This document shows positions 1-6,609 of a stretch of DNA of 64,000 nt, piece after piece. Source of the stretch: an uncultured Erysipelotrichaceae bacterium (GTDB taxonomy: Bacteria > Bacillota_I > Bacilli_A > RFN20 > CAG-826). A model generated the notes under the pieces. It was not told the origin of the DNA and made no database searches. It worked only from the letters and a program-made list of their open reading frames with translations. Position 1 is the stretch's first letter; each line of letters opens with the position of its first letter. Location: contig CADCCA010000005.1 of assembly GCA_902799855.1 (NCBI GenBank), positions 1 through 64,000 of the forward strand. The letters run 5' to 3'. The position numbers and the translations under genes are program-made.

Positions 1-3
1 ATG

Positions 4-51
4 GGGAAAACAAAAGGACTGTCTCCATTAGCTTATAGACAACAGTCCTTT
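4..51 (-). terminator. Intrinsic terminator downstream of the HEPN/MNT operon
   Basis: A perfect 10-bp inverted repeat (AAAGGACTGT at 13-22, ACAGTCCTTT at 42-51) is followed on the minus strand by TTTTGTTTT. It is positioned to end the leftward transcript that carries the HEPN and MNT genes, about 210 bases past the hepT-like stop. Confidence 0.7.
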
Positions 52-65
52 GTTCAATTAGGATA

Positions 66-212
66 TTAGAAGCAAGTCCAACTTTTGGGTCTCACTTCAA
101 ATTGGAGCGTTTTTGTTTTGTTAAGAGTAATTGAGTTTATTATTTGAGTTCTTTCTCGAGTAGAGGCCGATTCGCCATATAGACCTGTTTCATCATCGTC
201 TAACATTTCCAT
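66..212 (-). CDS. Possible small hypothetical ORF (48 codons) after the HEPN gene
   Basis: An open frame from an ATG at 212 to a TAA at 66 lies between the HEPN stop and the terminator on the same strand. The frame stays open upstream of this ATG into the 3' end of the HEPN gene, without a better start codon. The predicted peptide is polar and contains the run MEMLDDDETGLYGES. I see no clear ribosome binding site and do not recognise the peptide. It may be a third small gene of the operon, the remnant of a longer gene, or chance. Confidence 0.2.
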   Translation of the reverse strand: MEMLDDDETGLYGESASTRERTQIINSITLNKTKTLQFEVRPKSWTCF

Positions 213-264
213 AACTCTTGAATTATAGAATCTGTTTCTTGCGTATTGGCAGACATATTTAATT

Positions 265-609
265 CTATATGTTTTCTCGAAGTATGGATTCGCAATATTC
301 TCTCAATGGTTTGATTTCTGTGGTTGCACATTTCCACACTTCTGATCCATTAGCAGAACCATAACTATGAACAATGATGTTTCTCATTCCCACTATATCT
401 CCCCATGGCTGTTGATTATACTTTTCTACAAAAGCCTTAGATAATTTATTTGCTGTTTCACCAATTTGAATGATGTTGAAGCAGACAATATCATTTAAAT
501 CTTGGTTAATATCGAATGCCTTTTTAGTGATGTTTTCAATTTTTTCTTCGATTCTTTTGCAAAATTCTATAATGCGTTCTAGGACGTCTATTTCTCTGAC
601 GCTTAGCAT
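265..609 (-). CDS. HepT-like HEPN-domain toxin (DUF86)
   Basis: The 114-residue, mostly helical protein has the HEPN ribonuclease signature RX4HXY (R76, H81, Y83 in RNIIVHSY), which is the active site of HepT toxins. Family members are RNases or AMP-acceptor toxins neutralised by a partner nucleotidyltransferase. The gene overlaps the preceding MNT antitoxin gene by 7 bases, so the two are translationally coupled, as is usual for this type of module. The length is normal for DUF86. That it is a toxin is inferred from the family and the pairing. The target RNA cannot be read from the sequence. Confidence 0.85.
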   Translation of the reverse strand: MLSVREIDVLERIIEFCKRIEEKIENITKKAFDINQDLNDIVCFNIIQIGETANKLSKAFVEKYNQQPWGDIVGMRNIIVHSYGSANGSEVWKCATTEIKPLREYCESILRENI

Positions 610-1058
610 ATTTTAATCATATCCTCCTCTATATTCTTCTTGAAGCGTTCTCTTAATTTAGAACCAATAGTTACAACATCAACTTTTTTACCCAATGCTT
701 CTTCGAATTCTCTCAATAACCCGGCTCTTTTGAGAAGTGTGTCAACATCACCTGAGGAGCAATAAATGTCAACATCGCTTTCGGTATTGGCTTCACCTCT
801 AGCGTAGCTACCGAAGAGGTAAACATCTTTGATTTTGTGTTTTAAGACTACTGGTTTAATTAATTCTTTGATTTGTTTAATAGATAAAATACCTGAATCA
901 ATATCTCTTCTTATGAGATTGGTAATATATGCGTTTTTACTTTCGACACTATCTAGTCTCTCAATTAAATCGATATCGCTTTTCTTTACCCTAAATTGAT
1001 AAGACTTATAGTTTTCTTTATTGTAATTTGAAATATATTCAACGATGTTATAAGACAT
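603..1058 (-). CDS. MntA-like nucleotidyltransferase antitoxin with N-terminal RHH-like domain
   Basis: The minimal nucleotidyltransferase motif GSX10DXD is intact (GSYARGEANTESDVD, around residues 95-109). Enzymes of this family AMPylate the HEPN toxin. About 60 residues precede the catalytic domain and look like a ribbon-helix-helix DNA-binding segment (YQFRVKKSDIDLIERLDS followed by AYITNLIRRD). I chose the ATG at 1058 because GGGGTGATAAT sits directly before it. An upstream in-frame ATG at 1103 lacks such a site. The gene is first in the operon and overlaps the HEPN gene. A DNA-binding front end on the antitoxin suggests it represses its own promoter, where repeated TAGCATAT sites occur. 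Confidence 0.85.
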   Translation of the reverse strand: MSYNIVEYISNYNKENYKSYQFRVKKSDIDLIERLDSVESKNAYITNLIRRDIDSGILSIKQIKELIKPVVLKHKIKDVYLFGSYARGEANTESDVDIYCSSGDVDTLLKRAGLLREFEEALGKKVDVVTIGSKLRERFKKNIEEDMIKIC

Positions 1059-1085
1059 ATTATCACCCCATCTGCAACTATATGA

Positions 1086-1105
1086 TAGCATATATGTTAG
1101 CATAT
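1086..1105. promoter_or_regulatory. Direct-repeat operator candidate upstream of the MNT/HEPN operon
   Basis: TAGCATAT occurs twice, at 1086-1093 and 1098-1105, spaced by exactly 12 bases. On the minus strand these sites lie between a -35-like TTTACA and a -10-like TATCAT. Short direct repeats about one helical turn apart are typical targets of ribbon-helix-helix repressors, which fits the N-terminal domain of the antitoxin. Function is inferred. Confidence 0.4.
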
Positions 1106-1164
1106 GTAAATATAACGGGAAAAATATAGAGTTATACTATAAGTTAAAAAGTTTGATATAATTA

Positions 1165-1296
1165 GTTTGTCAAAGGTGGAGAATCAGTGCGCGACCACGA
1201 CGCATCTAGCGATAGATGGCTACGGCGATCCAGGATGGTAACTGCCCTGGTTGACAAACAAAAAAGTGTTCCAGAATGAATGGGACACTTTTTGTT
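1165..1296 (+). ncRNA. Free-standing structured RNA with its own promoter and terminator
   Basis: A TATAAT box at 1157-1162 precedes about 95 bases of structured sequence that encodes no ORF. The outer helix pairs GTTTGTCAA (1165-1173) with TTGACAAAC (1251-1259). Inside are GTGG/CCAC (1176-1179, 1195-1198), a 6-bp stem capped by a GCGA tetraloop (1203-1218), and CCAGG/CCTGG (1230-1234, 1246-1250). CAGT (1185-1188) could pair with ACTG (1241-1244) as a loop-loop contact. A terminator follows at once. The expected start site (about 1168-1170) would shorten the outer helix slightly. It lacks the SRP, 6S, tRNA and T-box signatures I know. It diverges from the MNT/HEPN operon. Confidence 0.6.
1261..1296. 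terminator. Bidirectional terminator between the structured RNA and the aminotransferase gene
   Basis: AAAAAGTGTTCC pairs with GGGACACTTTTT around a 9-base loop. Both strands have a T-rich tail, so it can end the plus-strand RNA and the minus-strand aminotransferase transcript, whose stop codon is at 1297. Confidence 0.8.
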
Positions 1297-2502
1297 TTAT
1301 TGATTTAACAACTTAATTGCTAAGCAGATGACCTTAGTAGCGGTTTCTAATTCTTCAATGGATAAGAAGGTAGGAGCGATTCTAATATGAGAATTAGATG
1401 GATCTTTACCATACGGATAAGCGCTTCCCGCTTTAGTTAAGGTCACACCCATCTCTTTGCATTTCGCTACAACTTCTTTGGCTTTATTTGGAACATATAA
1501 GGAAATGAAGTAGCCACCAGTTGGTTTGCTCCATGTCGCTAGACCTTTTAATTCTTGATCAAATAGTTTTAAGACCATTTCAAACCTTGGTTTCATAATA
1601 GCAGCATGTTTCTTCATATGTTCATTAATGGTCTTTTTATCCTTTAAGAACAAAGCGTGTCTTAATTGATTTAATTTATCGAAACAGATTAATTGATATT
1701 GAAGATAATTTAGATAATCTTTCTTATTGTTTTCACTACATCCTAAAGCGGAAACTCCACTCCCTGGGAAAGTCATTTTAGAAGTTGACGCAAAAACATA
1801 CACGAGGTCTTCGGTTTTATTCTTTTTACATTCATCGTAGATATTTAATACTGGCTCTTCTATTCCGTTAAAAGATAACTGAGAAACATAGGTATTATCC
1901 CAATAGATTCTAAAGTCTTTAGCGGCGGGTTTTAATCTCGCAAATCTTTTGACCACTTCATCAGAATAAATGATACCGGATGGATTGGAATATTTAGGAA
2001 CGCACCAAATACCTTTAACAGATGGGTCTTTAATATATTCTTCGATTAAGTCCATATCTGGACCAAAATCATCCATTGGAATATTAATCATTTCAAAACC
2101 AAATGATTCGGTCATTGCAAAATGTCTATCATATCCTGGAACAGGACATAACCATTTGATTTTTTCTTGTTTAGAGAATGGAAGATTACCGTTTATTCCT
2201 TGGATGAAGGACTTCGCTAATAAGTTATGCATGATATTCATGCTAGAAGCGCCACATACAATGATGTTTTCTACTGGCATGTCTAAAATATCAGAGAATA
2301 GCTTTTTGCATTCTGGGATGCCTTCTAGAGCACTATAGTTACGGCAGTCTATGTCTTCATCAAAACAATTGGTTTTAGAATTAACGATATCTAACATCGG
2401 TAAAGAAAGATTCAATTGCTCTGGGCATGGTTTGCCTCTGGCCATATTGATGTTTAATTTTTGATTAACGTATTGTTGATATTGTTTTTCTAGGTCATTC
2501 AT
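1297..2502 (-). CDS. PLP-dependent aspartate-type aminotransferase (subgroup Ic-like)
   Basis: This 401-residue fold-type I aminotransferase has the N-terminal motif MARGKPCPEQL and the PLP lysine in STSKMTFPGSG, both typical of the Asp_aminotransf family (PF12897, aspartate aminotransferase subgroup Ic). The C-terminal RIAP segment carries the arginine that binds the substrate carboxylate. Enzymes of this group move amino groups between aspartate or similar acids and 2-oxoglutarate in the cytosol. The length is normal. The gene stands alone between two terminators, so it is probably monocistronic. No strong ribosome binding site is visible before the ATG. The exact substrate is not certain. 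Confidence 0.85.
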   Translation of the reverse strand: MNDLEKQYQQYVNQKLNINMARGKPCPEQLNLSLPMLDIVNSKTNCFDEDIDCRNYSALEGIPECKKLFSDILDMPVENIIVCGASSMNIMHNLLAKSFIQGINGNLPFSKQEKIKWLCPVPGYDRHFAMTESFGFEMINIPMDDFGPDMDLIEEYIKDPSVKGIWCVPKYSNPSGIIYSDEVVKRFARLKPAAKDFRIYWDNTYVSQLSFNGIEEPVLNIYDECKKNKTEDLVYVFASTSKMTFPGSGVSALGCSENNKKDYLNYLQYQLICFDKLNQLRHALFLKDKKTINEHMKKHAAIMKPRFEMVLKLFDQELKGLATWSKPTGGYFISLYVPNKAKEVVAKCKEMGVTLTKAGSAYPYGKDPSNSHIRIAPTFLSIEELETATKVICLAIKLLNQ

Positions 2503-2533
2503 AATGCTATTAGTGTATCACAACTCAATATAG

Positions 2534-2557
2534 AAAAACCTAGATTTTTCATCTAGG
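2534..2557 (-). terminator. Intrinsic terminator after the collagen-like lipoprotein gene
   Basis: CCTAGA at 2539-2544 pairs with TCTAGG at 2552-2557, with a run of five T on the minus strand (AAAAA at 2534-2538). It lies 24 bases past the lipoprotein stop and insulates the downstream aminotransferase gene. Confidence 0.8.
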
Positions 2558-2580
2558 ACATTCTTTGTTGATAATTATGA

Positions 2581-4242
2581 CTAATAACGAAGCAAATAGA
2601 TCGTTTTTGGGGCATAGTTATTAAATGAGATATTATATCCATCTCTATAATAGAGCAAATCAAGTCTAATATTTGTTGCTCTCATTAAATCATCATATTG
2701 ATCAAAACTCCACCCAGCATAATATTGTTCCCCATTAAGAGTGTAACTTACATCTGGAATAATAATTTCATATTTATTTTCATCTTCTTCTCGGAACGTA
2801 AAGAAAACATAGCGATAGCCGTTATAAATATGCCGATTCACAGTAGAAGCACTTAGATTGCTAACAGATGATAAAGAAACTGAAGTTTGTTGAGTCGCTC
2901 CACTCTTCTTATAAAAACCATCAACGATGAGTTTTGTGAAATCAAATGAGGCTAAGGCAGATACATTAGCTGGAGTGTTATCTGTGGCAAATAGTCTATT
3001 TTCGTTAGATTCTTCTAAAACATAGCTTAGCGATGAAGAAGTGGCGACAAAATAGTATTCGCTTCTGTTATAGCTTTCATTATAGCCATAGAAGCAAGCA
3101 TAAACATTAAGACTACAAAGAGCGGTTAAACGATATGCGTAGCCATATTTACAGTTTTTATAATCTAAATCAAAAGATACTTCGTTGTTTGCAATATTTG
3201 TTTTTGTATTAGCGGGATTATTGCCATAGACTTGTGTTTCGTATCCTGTCAGTTTTGATTCAAAGGCTGTCTCTAGCTCCTGTTGGCGTGAAGATTTAGG
3301 GAAATAACTAGATGCACTACAGGCTGCAGCGTGTTGTTTAAATACTGCATCCGCTCTAAATTCGATGTCTCCAAACCTATTATCTATTCCATCAGCGTAG
3401 GCATCTGTTGCCTTCATTGATACTTTAATTGGAAGACCTGTATATGTCACTGATTGACCAAAAGCAACAGGGACGTTATCGATTTTGCCCATTTTATAAG
3501 CGAAGACTGGTTTACCATCTAAGACATTATCAATAGCGAACGCTAGTTGTTGTTCGTTGGTGTTTTGTAAATATAGAAGATCTCCTGTATCTTCATATGT
3601 ATTCACCATGTCTTCACCAGAACTATCGTATTTTAAAGAACCTTGAGATACCCAAACTGAATCAACTTTCTTGAACACTTCCCATGATATGGTATTCAAA
3701 TATAAATCGCCATCTTTGCCAAGGTTGGCTTCTGGATTGTTTTCTCCTGTATACCATGTAGCACCATCTTTACCCGGTTCACCTTGGGGGCCTTGAGAGC
3801 CAGTCTCTCCTTGCGGGCCTTGGCTTCCTTGTGGACCTTGCTCACCTTGCGGACCTTGACTACCTTGAGGGCCTTGTTCTCCTTGGGGGCCTTGAGAGCC
3901 TGGAATGCCTTGAGAACCTTGGGGGCCTTGACTACCTTGAGGACCCTGCTCTCCGTTAGCACCGTTAGTGACGGTAAATGTCGTAGTTGTGCCATTGCTA
4001 AAAACAATTGTGTACGTATCCACTAATCCATCGCTTCCTGTTTTAAGAATTGAGATAATAGAAACACCATCACTGCCATCTTTTCCTGGAAGACCTTGCG
4101 AGCCAGGAATACCTTGGCTACCTTGAGGTCCTTGCAAACCTGGAAGACCTTGTTCACCTTGCGGACCTTGTTTACCGCCACAGGCGACAAGAGATAAAGA
4201 TAAAACGCTTAAAATAGTAAGAAAAGATAATGTCTTTTTCAT
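2581..4242 (-). CDS. Collagen-like repeat surface lipoprotein
   Basis: A signal peptide with lipobox LVAC (lipidated Cys21) opens the protein. Two blocks of Gly-X-Y triplets follow, at roughly residues 25-59 and 97-160, built from units such as GPQGEQGPQGSQG. They are separated by a short non-repeat segment. The remaining 390 residues are globular and unrecognised. Gly-X-Y repeats of this type form collagen-like triple helices in bacterial surface proteins and often act as stalks. The protein should be anchored to the outer face of the membrane. The gene is monocistronic, with a terminator downstream and a palindrome in its promoter region. Biological role unknown; adhesion or cell-surface display is a guess. 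Confidence 0.85.
   Translation of the reverse strand: MKKTLSFLTILSVLSLSLVACGGKQGPQGEQGLPGLQGPQGSQGIPGSQGLPGKDGSDGVSIISILKTGSDGLVDTYTIVFSNGTTTTFTVTNGANGEQGPQGSQGPQGSQGIPGSQGPQGEQGPQGSQGPQGEQGPQGSQGPQGETGSQGPQGEPGKDGATWYTGENNPEANLGKDGDLYLNTISWEVFKKVDSVWVSQGSLKYDSSGEDMVNTYEDTGDLLYLQNTNEQQLAFAIDNVLDGKPVFAYKMGKIDNVPVAFGQSVTYTGLPIKVSMKATDAYADGIDNRFGDIEFRADAVFKQHAAACSASSYFPKSSRQQELETAFESKLTGYETQVYGNNPANTKTNIANNEVSFDLDYKNCKYGYAYRLTALCSLNVYACFYGYNESYNRSEYYFVATSSSLSYVLEESNENRLFATDNTPANVSALASFDFTKLIVDGFYKKSGATQQTSVSLSSVSNLSASTVNRHIYNGYRYVFFTFREEDENKYEIIIPDVSYTLNGEQYYAGWSFDQYDDLMRATNIRLDLLYYRDGYNISFNNYAPKTIYLLRY
3776..3956 (-). repeat. Tandem 9-base Gly-X-Y coding repeats
   Basis: The DNA is built from near-identical 9-base units encoding GPQ-G(E/S)Q-type triplets. 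A shorter second block lies near 4085-4175. Such tracts can change length by slippage in steps that keep the reading frame. Confidence 0.8.
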
Positions 4243-4260
4243 AGTGAGAATCCCCTGATT

Positions 4261-4275
4261 ATTTACATTGTAAAT
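4261..4275. promoter_or_regulatory. Palindromic operator candidate upstream of the collagen-like gene
   Basis: ATTTACATTGTAAAT is a perfect 7-bp inverted repeat around one base. It lies 19 bases before the start codon of the lipoprotein gene, in the only intergenic space available for its promoter. The binding protein is unknown. Confidence 0.35.
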
Positions 4276-4317
4276 TAATGGCCTATATCTTGAAAAGAAG
4301 GAAACTTATATTATGTC

Positions 4318-5706
4318 TTATGAAATCTTTTTGATTAGATAGTCAATTCTTTCTTTAACAGCGTTTGTAATAGCGAGGATTCTTTCTTTATCTAGATACT
4401 TGGATTCCAGTTTTAAGAACCAACTAGCAATATTATTCTTCACATATTGCAAATCTTTAATATTTAACCAATCATACGAACTGACAAGATTTAATTGTTC
4501 CAATAGATCGCTTTTAAATGGTTTTGATTCAATATCTTTAAACGGTTTAATATCCGCATTAATTTTGTTAAAGCCAAAAGAAGCACCGCTATCAAATATT
4601 GGTGATGGGCCAATATATTCTAATGTTTTTGCATTTCTGATCACACCGAAGTTATTAAAGTGTCTATCTTCATTAGCGATAATAAAATCAAAAACGATTA
4701 ACTTATCTAGATATTGTTGAAATCCTTTTATGCCTAAAGCTTCAGCGCATCTAATTAGGTGAGTATAGTTTGAATCGTTGTTGCTTTTTTTGAGCGTTTT
4801 ATTAATGAGATAAGCACTGACGAGATCTTCATCTTGTTTGACAAAATCTTGGCATTCGGAATATGGATAACTAGCAATTTCCACTAGTGAATAGTTAACA
4901 CATGGTAGATGAAGAGCCTTTGCAATCTGACAAGCAACAACTTCGTTATAAGGTTCTTGTCTAAATGGGTTTGAACCACCTTTGATTAGTATTCTTTGGC
5001 CGTTTGATATTTTCCATCTCTTTTTGAGGTTACCTGTTGAAGTATTATCGGGAGAAGATAAATCTAAGTCTTTATTCTTAAGTTCTCCACCCAATAACAA
5101 TTCTCCTACATCATCTGAGAAATCATTATTGAAGAAATTAACATCTTCCCATCTCATATCTTTATTTTTTGGTTTGATCCAATATTGGTCAGATAAACTA
5201 AGGCCATAGCATTTCAATAATAGCGATTGAGGATTAGCGATTTCTAATTTATCAAATATATCTTTGATGCCAGATCTGGAAAGAGGGATGCTTCTTTCGT
5301 TCCACCACTCCGCTAAATTGTCGGAATCTAGACCTCTTTTATTATCAAATGAACCGGTTGGTAAATGTTCTATGGAGTATAAAGTTCCAGTGCCTTTGAT
5401 GTAACCCTTATCGTCAAATAATAAATCCACTACTTTTTCATTGAGGTGCATCAAAGTGAAAGAGGTAATATAACCACGCTTAAGAGCTTTTAGTTCTTGC
5501 TCTAGTTTTTGCCTTTCTTTGATGAGAGCATCTAGTTTAAGAAGTTCTTCATTATTTAGATATTTGCTTAACTTCTTTCCGCTCTCACTCCATTGATGAT
5601 AATAGTAAAAAACTCCACCAATCCTTTTTACGGATATATATCCTCTTGGGAGTTTGGCGATTTTATCATTTAAGTCGTTGATTAAAGCAATTGTTTCTTT
5701 TTCCAT
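4318..5706 (-). CDS. HipA-like serine/threonine kinase
   Basis: The C-terminal half has the HipA kinase signatures: a Lys-containing strand before GGSNPFRQEPYNE (residue 240 on), the catalytic loop NEDRHFNNFG (Asp347, Asn351/352) and FDSG (371-374) for metal binding. HipA kinases phosphorylate a protein target (glutamyl-tRNA synthetase in E. coli) and cause growth arrest. The N-terminal 200 residues are unlike E. coli HipA and contain a predicted coiled-coil stretch. No HipB-type HTH partner is adjacent, which is odd for a classical hipBA pair. The promoter TATAAT ends 6 bases before the ATG, so the mRNA is leaderless or nearly so. A G-rich 12-bp repeat array overlaps the promoter. Confidence 0.75.
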   Translation of the reverse strand: MEKETIALINDLNDKIAKLPRGYISVKRIGGVFYYYHQWSESGKKLSKYLNNEELLKLDALIKERQKLEQELKALKRGYITSFTLMHLNEKVVDLLFDDKGYIKGTGTLYSIEHLPTGSFDNKRGLDSDNLAEWWNERSIPLSRSGIKDIFDKLEIANPQSLLLKCYGLSLSDQYWIKPKNKDMRWEDVNFFNNDFSDDVGELLLGGELKNKDLDLSSPDNTSTGNLKKRWKISNGQRILIKGGSNPFRQEPYNEVVACQIAKALHLPCVNYSLVEIASYPYSECQDFVKQDEDLVSAYLINKTLKKSNNDSNYTHLIRCAEALGIKGFQQYLDKLIVFDFIIANEDRHFNNFGVIRNAKTLEYIGPSPIFDSGASFGFNKINADIKPFKDIESKPFKSDLLEQLNLVSSYDWLNIKDLQYVKNNIASWFLKLESKYLDKERILAITNAVKERIDYLIKKIS

Positions 5707-5712
5707 GGCTTT

Positions 5713-5769
5713 ATTATACCCCTTACTAACCCCTTTGTTAACCCCCTTTTTAACCCCCTTACTAACCCC
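5713..5769 (-). repeat. 12-bp repeat array overlapping the HipA-like gene promoter
   Basis: On the plus strand TAACCCC starts at 5727, 5739, 5751 and 5763, an exact 12-base period, with a partial copy at 5717. Read on the minus strand these are G4-G5 tracts. A promoter with -35 TTAACA (5736-5741) and -10 TATAAT (5713-5718), spacer 17, lies within the array. The array could be an operator for a cooperative repressor or could fold as a G-quadruplex. Both roles are inferred. Confidence 0.7.
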
Positions 5770-5777
5770 CGTGCAAT

Positions 5778-5802
5778 AAAAAAAACAATACCTATGGTAT
5801 TG
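5778..5802 (-). terminator. Intrinsic terminator after the lipoprotein/ABC operon
   Basis: CAATACC (5786-5792) pairs with GGTATTG (5796-5802), followed on the minus strand by eight T. It lies just past the stop of the gene ending at 5828 and ends the leftward ABC transporter operon. Confidence 0.85.
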
Positions 5803-5827
5803 CTTTGTTTAGTTTTGCTATTTTTAA

Positions 5828-6607
5828 TTAAATGCTGACAGTTTGTACAATGTGTTCTTGCCAATCATTTGGTATCTCTAGTTTGACATTACTATAAGAC
5901 ATTGTAGCCACTTCAGTTTTCTTTTGATTATCAGCGGTGAGATAAGTAGCGTTATAACTAATAAAGAGTTCATTTGAATACTTATAGGTATAATCAATCT
6001 TTTTAATAGTGTCGTTATTTGCTTCACCATTATATGTATAAGATATTTTAGCGGTCAAATTACCTTCTTTAGCGGTATAAAAATGTTGCTCTTTATTGTA
6101 ATTATCGCTTGATCCTAGATAATCTTGACGGGCATATGTAATGTTATTACACAAACCAGTTATTTCTTTAATGAAAGAAGATTGTTTAGATAGAGCGTTT
6201 TCATATTCAGAGGATTGGCCAGACTTGGTATAGGCTTTGATATCGTATTCATTTTTTGATGGGTTATATGTTTTGATATAAAGGACTTGTCCAGCTTCCA
6301 CAGTGGTAAAAACCATTAAAGATTTTGAGGCTTTATAGGCATTAGTTTTGCTAGTTTGGTTTTCTTCACGAGACACCATATAATCGCTACTATTTAAGCG
6401 AACATATTTATAGCGGATAGTTTCTTTACTTCCATCAGCGTTAGAGTTACTGGTGTAGGAAAAAGAATAGGCAGTGACCGCTAATTGGCTATTTAAGATA
6501 TCTTCTGAAATCTTACTAGCCTCTTCTTCAGTGGTTTCTTTGCCCAAAGAAGAACAAGCGGATAACGCTATAACGGGAATGAATAATAATAGTTTTTTAA
6601 TGTTCAT
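5828..6607 (-). CDS. Hypothetical lipoprotein at the end of the ABC transporter operon
   Basis: A signal peptide with lipobox LSAC (Cys18) directs the 259-residue protein to the outer face of the membrane. The mature part is polar and rich in Ser, Thr, Tyr and Asn, with beta-strand-like alternation (for example YSFSYTSNSN, KISYTYNG), reminiscent of LolA-like or LppX-like lipid-binding lipoproteins, but I do not recognise a family. It starts 2 bases after the stop of the permease-LicC fusion and is followed by a strong terminator, so it is the last gene of that operon. A role in handling the imported compound or its lipid-linked product is possible but unproven. Confidence 0.6.
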   Translation of the reverse strand: MNIKKLLLFIPVIALSACSSLGKETTEEEASKISEDILNSQLAVTAYSFSYTSNSNADGSKETIRYKYVRLNSSDYMVSREENQTSKTNAYKASKSLMVFTTVEAGQVLYIKTYNPSKNEYDIKAYTKSGQSSEYENALSKQSSFIKEITGLCNNITYARQDYLGSSDNYNKEQHFYTAKEGNLTAKISYTYNGEANNDTIKKIDYTYKYSNELFISYNATYLTADNQKKTEVATMSYSNVKLEIPNDWQEHIVQTVSI

Positions 6608-6609
6608 AA

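Noticed and set aside
1165..1260. SRP RNA, 6S RNA, T-box or riboswitch identity for the structured RNA
   Set aside because: The GGAA-loop core of SRP RNA, the long 6S bubble, the T-box sequence and the ligand-core motifs I know are absent.
3784..4026. Long frames in other phases of the collagen-like gene
   Set aside because: The 9-base repeat keeps several frames open. The composition is repetitive and not protein-like, and the main frame has a signal peptide and lipobox.
5682..5864. A 60-codon minus-strand frame encoding a GLVRG-type repeat peptide
   Set aside because: It is produced by the 12-bp repeat array, crosses a terminator and overlaps the 5' end of the HipA-like gene. No ribosome binding site was seen.
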